This document shows, one piece after another, positions 33,201 through 43,970 of a stretch of DNA of 64,000 nt. Each line of letters opens with the position of its first letter. The stretch's first letter is position 1. Origin of the DNA: Gnetum montanum (taxonomy: Eukaryota > Streptophyta > Gnetopsida > Gnetales > Gnetaceae); assembly GCA_015680685.1 (NCBI GenBank), contig MNCI01016352.1, forward strand, positions 37,019-101,018, in the 5' to 3' direction. The notes beneath the pieces were generated by a model. The model saw only the letters and a list, made by a program, of their open reading frames with translations, was not told where the DNA came from and made no database searches. A program made the translations under genes and the position numbers.

Positions 33201-35790
33201 GGGTTAGATAGTTTCCTAGGAAGGTGGCCTACCTTGATCCAGTTAGTTACGATATGTGTTAACATAACCATATGCGTTGAGCTCTGGTATTGGTTTGAAG
33301 GGAGCTCCGAAGACTTATGTGTTGGAGGAGCATACACAGACTCAACTGCTTGTGGTTGTGAGAGCTTGTTTGGGCTTTTGGTTCTGAAGAAAGGTCTTCT
33401 CTTCTTGCGATTGTCAGAACCAGTAACTGGTTGAAGGTTCATAGCTCTCGTAGCATTACGTTGCTGCAGTTGAGTGGGGAGTTTCCCTTGCATTTTTGGA
33501 GTGGGTGGTATTGGAACTAACGGTGCGAGAGAGGCGGATGGATTTGGAGGATGGTATGGATGTGGAGCATCTCCTGGAGGAGAAGGAGTCATTCTAAAAT
33601 ACTTCCGAACTTGGTAGTGAAACTGTGGAGTTGCGTGACCCATAGAGTCACTTAGAGAAACCGATTGCTACACGTAATAGCCATAAGGATTGGGTTGCCG
33701 GTAAAGGTATTGTTGTTGAGACGGTGGCATCCCCCATGACTGTTGGTGTTTCCACTACTGATGTTGCCCGATAGGTTGTGGCAAAGTTCCATTTGGATAG
33801 TACGTTAACAGTTGGTGAAACTGCCTTGGGTTACCTTGGGGATAAGGTAACCTTCGGGGTGTCTGCCGTCTGTTAAGTCTCGGGTTGAGTGCATACACCC
33901 CAGACTCCTGTAGATGTGAGATGATTGGACAACATCCCCTAGGATGGTCATATTGGCAGATCTCACATCCACCATCATTGTCTGTGTCTGAATCCACAAC
34001 CTCATTAGAGATATTCATTTTTCCCTTACCCTTGTCACATGCATGGCCTGAATCTCTTCTCTTTTTCTTATCCTTGTCACTAATTCGTTCCTCCTTAGAT
34101 TCTTCTATGATTTTTAGGATAGTTTTAATGTTACTATCTAAGAAGCTCCATATTTCATCTACCTTAGCCGATACTTCCATTGTTAGCTTTTGAAGCGGCA
34201 AGGTTTTTCTATTCACCAACTCCTCGAGTGGTGACTCATCCTCTTCATCGTAAAATCTCACTCCCCTCTTCCAGAGGGAAGGATTGCAATTATATTCTTT
34301 TGTGCTTTCTCTTTTTCATAGCTCCCCTTCTTCTTTAGCTACTTGCTCCAACAATTGGTGAATTTCATGGGTGATAATCTCCCTTGGGCATAAGTCCCAA
34401 GGGTTCTCCTAGTTTCATACCTTAGCCCATCTACGAGGTGGCAAATTTGATCTCGTTGTGCATAACCATGGTCCGAGCAACGATGTAGCAATGCGTAGTA
34501 GTGGCCCATGGTAGCAGCCAAGGGCTCATGAGTACCTTGCTTCCATCCTTGGATCTACTTACACAAGTTAGACACTCTAGAGTATGTTTGGTATTTATCA
34601 TTGAAGAGTTCTAACATCGTACTCCACCTACTAATGGTTTCCAGTTCTAAGGACTGGTACCAACTCTCTGCTTCCTTTATGAGTGTCCTAGGAAACAACT
34701 TTAGTTTCTACCACTTATTTTCAATATTTTGCAAGGCACAGGCATCGTGGAATTCCTGTAAATGATTTTTTGGATTAGCGTTGTATGCCCCTTCAAATTG
34801 TGTGATGTTATTCATATCCAAACTCTTGATCCGACTATCTTTTTGATGCCTTGTTGGTATTCTCACTACCTTCATTATAACTAGCATACTTCGGGTGGCA
34901 AGTAGGGGTTCGTCATGATCATCTCCTTCATGACGTCTATGATGTCTATGTTGTTCCCTACTTTTCCTTCTTTCATGCCTAGACTCTCTAGACTACCCTC
35001 GTCCTCTCTCTCGACTCTCTTGTTGAGGTATCTCATTTCGCTTACCCTTATCCTCATCATTATGCTCTTTATGACTGCACCTTGATGTGGAAGGAGAGGG
35101 TGAATGATGTGATGAAGGGGAAGAAGAAGGAGAACCATCATCATGACGATGTTTCTTACCCTCTCTTCTATGGTTGTGGTCCCGATCATGATGACACTCA
35201 GAATGCCCATCCTTATCATGTGTTTTTGTTCCCTCAGTGAATAGTTGGCATTCACGGGGATCAGAACCAGGGTTGTGTATCATGGAGCATAGGTTCTGAT
35301 ACCCCACCTCCTCACTATCATTAGGAGGGGGAACACCATTTGATGGAGAACCCGTTATAAGTGGTTCACCATCTCCAATTTCGCTTAGGATGTGCAGGAC
35401 CCCTTTGCCCTTCAACAATGTATGGTGGATCTCCTATTGCGAGTCCCTTAAACATTGTGCTAATGTGGGATGGTAATCCCTTGTGTCAAAATCACCTATA
35501 ACGTATTCAGCATAGAGTTGTGTCATGTCTATTTGTGCCAGAGCACGGAGAAGCATGTCAGGGACTACCCGATCTAGAGGTAACAGTATGTTACCTTGGA
35601 AATCTCTCCAACCCAGTTGTTCATCCTGATGGAGGATAAAAGTAAAATTAGGTATATACTCATTGGGATGAGTATATACCACCCAATACTATTAAGGAAC
35701 TAGCGGATTTTGGTTATGTGTTTTAGACTACCGATTGTTTCTTGTATGATCCCTAGGTGATGAAGTGCTTTTGTTCAAAGAAGAAGACAT
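33201..35790 (-). pseudogene. gag: gag of element C
   Basis: Starts ATGTCTTCTTCT at 35790. An N-terminal frame (35682-35434) reads YTHPNEYIPNFTFILHQ and continues into a Ser/His-rich linker (35418-34993). The gag core is near 34850-34340. A 168-codon frame (34261-33755) has the knuckle CEICQYDHPRGCCP: Cys-x2-Cys-x3-His-x4-Cys, all ligands present. A Pro/Gln-rich linker follows (33643-33176). Few stops compared with B1 and B2, consistent with its younger age. Confidence 0.85.
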
Positions 35791-35916
35791 TGTTTCTTTA
35801 CTTGGTGTGCTGATTAGCCGTTATATAATTTTTCGTTTAATTAACCATAAGGGTTCATTTAGGCTCCCAATGATGTGGATAATTTCCTATGTTCTACTTA
35901 GTGCACAAACACTTAG

Positions 35917-35934
35917 TCCCCGACAACGGTGCCA
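35917..35934 (-). promoter_or_regulatory. primer-binding site of C, tRNA-Asp type
   Basis: Minus strand TGGCACCGTTGTCGGGGA one base inside the LTR. It is the least eroded of the primer sites and differs from a tRNA-Asp complement by two transitions. Confidence 0.85.
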
Positions 35935-35935
35935 A

Positions 35936-36784
35936 TGATGAGTGGTGAGGTACCCCTAGACTCAACCATACGAATACAAGAGTTACACATGTGATCCAGT
36001 CAAACTCCACAGACTAAGTGCCTACATGCCTCATGGAACACTTAAGGTTAATCATTCGTTGTCTTCCTAGACTTACTTGTATTTGTCACGGTTGTATGGT
36101 TAAGTAAGTCTGAGGTATATGATTTTTATGTCTTTTCTGTTTTATCTCCTATGTTGATAAGGTGAAGGGTGAAGAGACTAATTAACTAACTTTAACTAAC
36201 TAAGCCTTAATTAACCTAGCATCAATATCTATTCCCACTTACCGTTCACACCCTGAACCTATGCAACCTTGGTTACCAAACGCTAGTCGTTGCTGGGATC
36301 ACCAAGCGTAACGCACGTGCTCGAAGCGGTCGTACTGAATTCACTTAACTAGGAGAGAAGGTTTGAGAGAGATTTAATGACTAATAAAGCATTAGATGAT
36401 AAAAAATAAAGAATAATAAATAAAGTCATATTTAGCCTATTTAGCTTAGCCTATGCACTACAAGGTTTATCCAAGAAGTTCGTCTTTATTGCCGTACACA
36501 AACTTGTGTTGAGGTATAATATTTGCTCGAATAAAGATCCGTTCACTTTGGAGCTCCTACTACGGGCACATGGAAATTATTCTATCTCTGGAGAGATTAA
36601 ACTGCTAGAGTTTCCCTATGGTCTAGGCCTAGAATGAGAAATAAGGGAGAGCTGCCTCTTATTTATAAATTTGACGGTGCATTGCGATATCGCGTACACG
36701 ATATCGCAGGGGAAGACGTGATATCGCATACGCGATATCGCGGGGGATGCGATATCGCAGCCCATGCAATATCGCATCCCATCA
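35936..36784 (-). repeat. 5' LTR of element C (849 bp)
   Basis: Ends TGATGAG (left) and CCCATCA (right). U3 between 36680 and 36775 holds six (G)CGATATCGC-like palindromes spaced 14-20 bp. The TATA box is on the minus strand at 36660-36667. TCTTTATT (36483-36490) and AATAAAGA (36530-36537) form the poly(A) inverted repeat, with ACACAAACTTGTGT inside the loop. Confidence 0.9.
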
Positions 36785-36789
36785 AATGT
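36785..36789. repeat. right target duplication of C (AATGT)
   Basis: Matches AACGT at 29798-29802 apart from one transition. Confidence 0.8.
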
Positions 36790-36970
36790 CAAGGAGCTAT
36801 TGCTAGTAATGCCCTGTTTGTGGAATATCCCCATTCTAGCCCACATTAGCGATGCTGCATGGACTGTGAATGATTCCTGGAGCATGGAGGAAAAGATGAA
36901 GGCACTATTAGATCCCTTTTTCCTTCCATTACAAGTTGTATCCATAGAAAGACAGACACAACCACCTTAG
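36790..36970 (+). pseudogene. third ORF of B2, C-terminal part after nested element C
   Basis: When C and one target copy are taken out, the frame runs from the last codons before 29803 into VKELLLVMPCLWNIP and on to QTQPP then stop. This aligns with A (VKANQMFSQLPCPW, ending PPPRTT) and E (VKANQMFLQLPCLWN). This is good support for both the insertion boundaries and the reading of the third ORF. Confidence 0.75.
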
Positions 36971-37276
36971 CCACTGTAAGTACCCAAATTTGGTGAAGGT
37001 CCTTCAAAACCTTAAGAGCCTCCATTGCCTAAGACTATTTTATCTTCTCAACTGCCTTCATGCCCTCAGAGGATGTGTTGTCTAGTTTTGAGTAGTCATG
37101 TTATGGTGTTCAATTTTATGTCATGCATACCACAATTTTTGTAATGTGTTGATTTGTACACTCAGGCACTCAGTTTGTTATGTTAGTTTATTATGTTAAG
37201 AGTCAATCAATAATTCCATACCTTCCCAATTTTGTAAACAAACTCAAGAATTAGCTTTCATTCAATCATGGGGGTA
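36971..37276 (+). other. 3' non-coding tail and polypurine tract of B2
   Basis: It contains CCACAATTTTTGTAATG (37129), also in D at 56686. It ends in ATCATGGGGGTA (37265-37276), the polypurine tract directly before the LTR. Confidence 0.65.
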
Positions 37277-38205
37277 TGATGAATGTCAAAGTGTCATGTC
37301 AACAAGACCCCATTAATGTGGCCTCATTAATGAGGCCCTATTGACATGACCCCATCTATGTGGTGTTGCCTTGTTGATGGGGCCACATCAATGTAGCATT
37401 TGCTACATTTATGGGGCCCCATCAATGTAGCTCCATAATAAATTCTATAAACATGCACTTAGCAACCATATTTATGGGAGGTCAAGTCATAGTTATAGTA
37501 GAGCTCTTGCAGTTTGGTCATTTGAGAGTTAGAATATTTCTCTGAGTGTTCATAGTAGGAGTCAAAAAGTGTACATATCTTTATTCAAGCACTGATGTAC
37601 CTGAGCACACCAATGTGAATGGCAATAAAGATGAGCCCTTTGATCAAACCTTATAGCACTTGGAATAGATTAATGATTTATTTATACATTTACTATTTTC
37701 ATTAATTATGTAATTAATTAAGCTAAACTAGAATTCAATTGATTAATTAACTACTTAAGCAAAATAGATTAAACACATAAGTACAACTGCTGTGAGCATA
37801 ACATATAGCACTTGGTAATCCTAGCAATGCTTAACTTTTGGTAGCCTAGCAATGTTGTATGCGTTTAGGATGTGTATGAAAAGTGGGATTGGACACTTAT
37901 GTTAGGATTAGTTAAAGGTTAATTAATTATTTAAATTATATTAGCTATTAAATTACTTCATTTCTCTATTTTAAGCACTAGGAACATAAAACATAAAATA
38001 ATAAAAAGCATATTCCTTGATTACACTTAACCATACCTTTGTACATCACAAGTGTAATTGGGAAGATAGCGAATGATTGCTAGGGCAAGTTCACTTCCTA
38101 GAGGCTAGTGTACCAAAAGACATAGAGTCCATGAAATTCAACTAGATTGCATGTGGATGCTTAGTGATTTGTATAATTGAGTGTAGGGGTACTTGCCACT
38201 CATTA
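37277..38205 (+). repeat. 3' LTR of element B2 (929 bp)
   Basis: TGATGAATGT to CACTCATTA. U3 from 37300 to 37440 is built from repeats of (A)CCCCATNAATGTGG and its complement. TATAAACA is at 37446. ATCTTTATT (37577-37585) pairs with AATAAAGAT (37624-37632). The right end CATTA is a mutated CATCA; ACAAA follows as target duplication. Confidence 0.9.
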
Positions 38206-40960
38206 ACAAAGGAAATAATGACTACATTGGATGTTGCTAAGGAGGCAAGAAAATAGAAAAAGAAGCTATGACACAAAGAAAGGCATTAGAAAAAGAGGGT
38301 CAAAAGAAAAAGAAGGACTAGAAAATGTTTCTTATATTTTTTATTATTTTTGAAAATATTGTAAAAGGAAATGGCTATACAAAATGAACTATATACTAGA
38401 ATGTTTACTAAAATAAAATATTTTTAGCTATTTTCAAAGTTTTTTCAAATAATTTTTTTATTTTTTATTATTTTAATGATTTTTTATTTTGTGTTGTATT
38501 TTTGCAAACTTAAAGTTTAAAGGTAAAAGGAAAAGGATACCATGAATAAAAGCTATGCATGCAATACAATATGCAAGAAGTAAAAGATAAAGAAATACAA
38601 GGAAGAATGTAACCACTAATTAGAAATACATAAAAACTAAATGCTAGTTAGGTTGCAATAGTTGATTTGCAACTTGCTTTTGTACTTGGAAGGATTTTAT
38701 GGATTTTGAGATCTAGAATGTGGGAACTATGTTTACCTCTTTGAAACCTAAGTCTACAAATTCAATTTTGGAATAGCTAGATAAGGGAATGATAAGGACT
38801 AGATTATATATAGATGTAGATATAGATGATATGTCATTAGAGAAATCTATAGTCAACAATTGATCCAAATGTGAGACCTTAAGAATAGGGGAATCCACAT
38901 AAAGTCTACCTCACAATCTACTAAAGTAAAATGAATTTCCTGATGAATGAGAGATGAGATGACATGATGCTATGCAAGTTAATGTCTACACAGGATAACA
39001 TTTATCCTTGAGAAATTGCTAACTATCATGAACTATGTGTGCAAGTTAACTGACTTGTTAATGAAAAATGATAAGTTAATGATTCCTATGATAACTATCT
39101 TGTCTCCATTAAATGAAACTAGGGATAATGCGTAAATGATGTAGCTTACTTATTCCTATAGGTCAAGCCTCTCAATCATAGCTTAGGAGATCATGTTTGA
39201 TCCTGCTCTATCATCCACATGCACTAATAATATGCTGATGTTTTCCATCTGGATAGAAATGTATATGGTATCTTTGGTGACTATGCTTATCACAGGATCC
39301 TATTTAATGTTCTTGCCATAAAAAATCAAATAATCTTTGTTGTATTGAAGAATATGAAGGAGAGATGAAATCACCTCCATCTGTGAAGATGTGTCAATTA
39401 GAACCTTAATGTTCTCTAGCACTTTCACAAGTGCTAAATGGTGTTATGCTGATGTAGAGATGAGGTCAAAGAGAGAAAGACTTATCTCCTTTAATGAAAT
39501 GATGGTAGTCATTTGTTTCTCTATAGGCTAGGGATCTAGAAAAGGCTTTAGTTAGGACTATAGAGCTATAATAAATGGTTAAAACTACTATTATTACTAA
39601 TAGGGCTTAACTGATAATGATGGAGGAAAGGTATCATTAGCATTAGTCACCTAAGGTGCAGGAGTACATTACGCTACATGATTTTGTTGGTTTTGCTACT
39701 TTTTTTTCTCAAGTGAAGGATTTATTTCCTTCTCTTACTACTCACAAGTTAGAATTGAAATATAGGAGTTAGGAGGAGGATGATGCATAGGATATGCAAA
39801 AGAAGGTGATGATGGAGGAGTTGGTAGTAGAGGAGTTTCTAGATGAAAGTCAAAGAAGAAAGGTTATCTTAAATGTAGAGGAGAGGAAGTATTCTGCTTA
39901 GGTTATTTTTGATGGGGAAACAATGTAAAAGTATAGAAGTTAGGTAGAAAGTTTAGGATGAATGAGACCTACTTGACTTGGTCTTGTTGGCTACTAAAAG
40001 AAGAATTTACTATTTGATAGGGAGAGGTGAAAGGACAGTTGAGAATGAAGGGTGTCTTTCATCTAAGAGGAGAAGAGAATGATAGAGAGATAAAACTTAG
40101 GGGATAGTGGAGTACAAAGGATATCAACTTTGGCTTTTCTTCATAATGAAAAGTTTCTACTTTATCCTAGGTATGGAATGAATCCTAGAAGATCTACAAA
40201 TTCTAGTTATCAGGTTAAACATGCATATCATGAAGGCTTGGTCATCATCTTTGAGTACATTACACCCATCTATATCATGTCTTGTCATCTAATAATAGTA
40301 GTAGAACTTGCAAAGATTATACCACTAGGGTACTTTAAGGTTGTTTGGTTACATTAGTAATGAATCAATTGCAAGTTCATGAATTCCTAACATTCATTCC
40401 TATGTTTATGGTAAGGGTTTCTTATGCTACATCCTACCACCCTTGAGAAGCTTAGAGAAAAGCTTTGAGTGTTAGATAGGGAGCTTATGGTATCTGGCAG
40501 GATCATGTTGGATGGATCTTTACTAGTGTTGATAAGAATTATATGGCTTGGTTTGCTGATTTGATTCATTTGTGAAGACAATGCACCACCAGTTTGGTAC
40601 ATCACTATTATTGATACACTTGCTATGAGGTGTGTTATTGGTAGTTGTCCTTGGCATTGCTTACTTTAATTTTAAAAATAAGCCAATTAGGATAATGTGC
40701 ATGAGCTAAGGATTCTTCAAGATCCTTGATTACTGAAAAGGATTCATTTAAAGACTTGGGTCTATAGTAACTAATTTGGACTTTGAAAAAATCATTAACC
40801 ACATCCTTGAAGAGATCACAAAGGATCTTTTTAGGGATAGATTCCTATATCTCGTTAGTTGCTTATGTCCACTACTAGATAAATTTTTTTGCTACTTATG
40901 TTGATGCTTATTTTACTATGATTAGCTTGTTCAATGAGGTTCTATATAAGAAATTATAAT
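38206..40960 (-). pseudogene. Tat-like gag-protease relic, left part
   Basis: Minus-strand reading gives a decayed protease near 39260-38950 with VHVDDRAGSNM and an INLSFFINKSVN stretch that matches the protease of element T (VHVDDGVTTNI, MINLSFIVG). Upstream, at 40870-40700, KDVVNDFFKVQISYYRPKSL matches the gag of T (KGVVNDFIKLKLYYLSAQTL). Near 38620-38500 a hydrophobic stretch loosely parallels the tail of T. There are many stops. The relic is cut at 40960 by D and resumes at 57764. Its 3' end merges into unassigned DNA before B2. Confidence 0.65.
40956..40960. repeat. left target duplication of D (ATAAT)
   Basis: It pairs exactly with ATAAT at 57759-57763. Confidence 0.85.
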
Positions 40961-41188
40961 TGATGGTACATGATATGTCAGGCAACTTCCTTGATGCATC
41001 CCTGTTATGTGGCTAAATGCTTTAACGCATCCCTGTCGATGCAATGCTTGTATTTGCCTATAAATATGCCAACATTCACCACATATTTGGCACCATTTGG
41101 TCAATAGTGTGACTAGACTCTTGTAGTTTTATTTTGTAATCCTAGAGAATAGTTAGTGAGTGCCTACAATGTGGATTTGAGTCAGTTG
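40961..41188 (+). repeat. 5' LTR of D, part before nested T
   Basis: TGATGGTACA start. It contains GATGCATCC-type motifs (40994 and 41020-41045) and TATAAATA at 41059-41066. It ends with AGTTG, the left target duplication of T (41184-41188). Confidence 0.85.
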
Positions 41189-43368
41189 TGAAAACACCAC
41201 AAGGTTTTGGCTAGCACTTTCAGACAGAAAATAGAGCTAAGTCATGATGATCCCCAACATGACCAAGCTCCAGAGCATCAAAACAGCATCGAATGGAGCA
41301 TAATTGAAAAGGAAAAAGTTCCCCAGGATCCACAGGTAACTACATCAACATCTGGCATCAGAAATTTTAATTTTTGGATTCAAAATACTTGGTTTTGACC
41401 AAGTATACTCTATTCACGCTGGGCTATACGTTGCCCAACGTACAACCCAACGTATGGAAATTTCGGGCCTGAAAAATGAGTCAAAACATGCTAGAATTGA
41501 GCGTCTGGACCCCCCATGACCTTCCCCAAGGTCCCCAGTAGCTCTCAGCCTCATAAAAATTCAATTTTGGGTTCTAAATATGCAATTTCATGTGTATACG
41601 CTAGGCACACCTTGGTATACGTTGGCCAACGTATAGCCCACCGTATACCATCAAAAAGGGCCCAAAATAGGCATCACATAGCAAGATTTTCACATCAAAT
41701 TGACTCCTAGAGGTAGGAAAACTATTGAGCATCATCACTAGCTCTTGAAGACCAAGTTTTGACCTTGAAATGATGCATTTTCATGTGTATATGCTGGGTA
41801 CACTTTGCTATAAGCTGGCCAGCATATAGCCCAATGTACACCACCATGAACAAGGCAAATCAGGCACTTTTGGGCAAGTTTTCAACTTGGAATCGATCCT
41901 CAGGACATGGGAAATAATCCTACAAGGTCACAAGCTTCAAAAAACTTCAATTTTGGGCTTCCAACGAGCCATTTTAACTTGTTTATGCTGAGCACACCTT
42001 GGTATATGCTGGCCAGCGTATAGCTTAGCGTAGACCACCAAAATAGGCCTGAAACTGCATCAAAATGAAGTCAAAATAGGCATCCAGACACCTTGGAGGA
42101 TTAGTAGCGCTTAGGCATCAAGGGACAAGCACCAGCATATAGAGTTAGACATCCAACATGGTAGTTCATGAGGTGTACACTGAGGTTGACGCTGGCTAGC
42201 GTATAGCCCAGCATCAACCCCACAAAGTCCTCCAAAACAGCACCAGATCAGGGCAAAATTGGCTCAAATTCAACATACAGCACCCTCAGGACATGAGCCA
42301 TGTAGATCTATAGTCAAAATTTACTTTCGAGGTCAAAATTTGGTCCAAAATGCATCATTTATGGTCCATACATTGGCCAACGTATGGAGTGTATACACCA
42401 GTGTATGGGGCATATAGAGCATATACGCTAACGTACACACGCTAGACATCCAATCTCATACGCTGAACGCTATACGCGGATTCCAACACATGCCAGAGCA
42501 TTTCAAGACATGTTGAGGCCAAAAAATAATAGGCTAGAGCATGGATCCAGAAGCTAGAGACATCATTCTTGTTGTAACATACAAATTCTTTTGTAAATTT
42601 TAAGTTTTTTGAGTGTTCCAAGGCTATACGCTGGCCGTTCATACACCATCGTGTACGCTACACACTGTACAATTGTAACATATCCTACACTCGATCAACG
42701 CACCACATGTCTCCCAATCCAAATTTTCCTCACCTCACAACCACTCATCTCCTTCCAGATCTGAATCTAACGCCCAAGATCTTATAAAAACCTCGATTTT
42801 TCACTAGATCCGGGAGGGGGGTGGTTGGCAATTTTTACAAATGGACATAAAAACTAAATCTTGTACACTTAGCAAATCTGGGCATCAACCTCTGTATGCT
42901 GGGCATCAGACTTGGATGCTGCATTTCCCTGCAAACCAAAACCTTCATCTTCCAGCACCTGTCATCACCCACCAGGGCTAAACGTCTACCTTGTGATCAA
43001 TCCACGACTACGTTTTGACTGGTGCACACTGTAATCATTTTTCAATACAAAATAGTTTACGTTTTGCCTAGATTTATTGTAATTTTCTTTGTTTTTTCCA
43101 GTTTACGTTTACATTCCTATTTATGTTATTGTGCCTGTTTACGTTACGGTTTACATTTAATGTGCATCGTTTACATATAACCCAATGCATTGCAAAGTGC
43201 GTGCGTTGGGGAAGTCGTCGTTTGATCTACGCGCGGACCATTCAAGGTACTCTGCCTTCATCCATTCCAGCTTGCCCTCAAGCAAAGGTAGGGTCTTCTA
43301 TATTTCTTCCGAGGATCTCCCAGTGTTTATTTCATTCCAGCCTTGCATCGACGATTTCGGACGGTACA
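41189..43368 (+). repeat. 5' LTR of element T (2180 bp)
   Basis: The long U3 has six diverged units of 181-194 bp, each centred on a palindrome of the TATACGYTGGCCARCGTATA type (centres near 41433, 41625, 41818, 42012, 42195, 42376). TATAAAAA is at 42783-42790. The R/U5 part contains oligopyrimidine and TTTACGTTTAC repeats. The LTR ends at TACA, five bases before the primer site. Confidence 0.9.
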
Positions 43369-43373
43369 GAAAA

Positions 43374-43390
43374 TGGCGCTAGAAGGAGGA
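43374..43390 (+). promoter_or_regulatory. primer-binding site of T, tRNA not assigned
   Basis: TGGCGCTAGAAGGAGGA starts five bases after the LTR. It ends the complement of a CCA tail (TGG) but does not match tRNA-Asp or initiator tRNA-Met beyond that. I cannot assign the tRNA from memory. Confidence 0.55.
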
Positions 43391-43403
43391 TAATTTTTCT
43401 TCT

Positions 43404-43550
43404 AGATCTACGTCTTGCTATCCCAGATCTACCCTCTTTGACTGCAGATCCGCACCCTGTGACTATAGATCTACATCCTGTTCCACTAGATCTATGCTCA
43501 AACATTGCAGATCTGCATTTTTCTCTCTCAGATCTGCGCCACATCCAACG
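43404..43550 (+). repeat. seven 21-bp repeats in the T leader
   Basis: Units start at 43404, 43425, 43446, 43467, 43488, 43509 and 43530. Each begins AGATCT (one AGATCC) and all are exactly 21 bp; the last two-thirds of each unit vary. Read in one frame they encode heptads starting Asp-Leu or Asp-Pro. The open frame across 43123-43848 begins inside the LTR and has no retroelement homology, so I do not call it a gene. Confidence 0.85.
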
Positions 43551-43970
43551 TTCATACGTTGTTCACCTGTATACGCTACATCTTTACTATTTTGTTTTGG
43601 CCAAAATCTTAATTTTTTATAGTATATGCTGTAGTTCACCTCCCCTGTTGGCATTTACACTTGCATTATATCCTATTTATCATTTGTATACGCTGTGCAC
43701 AGTTGGTGTACACTGTGACCCCTACTCATACGTTGCCACCACTGTGTATACGCTGAGTGTAGTGTATACGCTGCCTCTTATACGCTGCCACCTATATGTT
43801 GTTCCAACACTTAGCCAAATTTTCTCCTGTTTATGCTGTATACGCTGACAACACTTAGCCATTGCCCAATTGTATATGTTGTATACGCTGACAACACTTA
43901 GAAACGTTTTTTGCTCCCTGTCCAACAGTTAACCGATTTTTTTAGTTTACATTGCCATAAAGCACTTAAA
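43551..43970 (+). other. T leader with TATACGCTG clusters
   Basis: The half-palindrome TATACGCTG or a close variant occurs about ten times between 43560 and 43895, including two copies of GTATACGCTGACAACACTTAG (43846, 43882). The same half-site makes up the palindromes in the LTR. No frame of interest. Confidence 0.7.

Larger units (their letters stand above)
29803..36784 (-). mobile_element. Athila-like element C, gag-protease only, nested in B2
   Basis: Two LTRs in minus orientation flank a primer site, gag, protease and a 2-kb non-coding part. RT, RNase H, integrase and third ORF are absent, so this is a non-autonomous deletion form, 6982 bp long. It is among the least eroded copies: the zinc knuckle, the LLDLG active site and long open stretches survive. 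It lies inside the third ORF of B2 and is therefore younger than B2. Confidence 0.9.
17963..38205 (+). mobile_element. complete Athila-like element B2, host of nested element C
   Basis: Both LTRs match each other and share a U3 motif not present in the other copies. They flank primer site, gag-pol, third ORF and polypurine tract. Target duplications are ACAGA (17958-17962) and ACAAA (38206-38210), one transition apart. Element C lies between 29803 and 36784; without it B2 is about 13.3 kb. This copy defines the full layout of the family in this window. Confidence 0.9.

Noticed and set aside
42600-43020. Possible host gene or tRNA gene in the R/U5 part of the T LTR
   Set aside because: The whole segment recurs in the 3' LTR (50580-51000), so it is LTR sequence; no cloverleaf was seen.
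43123-43848. 241-codon open frame on the plus strand
   Set aside because: It starts inside the 5' LTR of T and crosses the LTR end, primer site and 21-bp repeats. It is probably kept open by the repeat unit being a multiple of three. No protein family is recognised and the equivalent frame in the 3' LTR copy is short.
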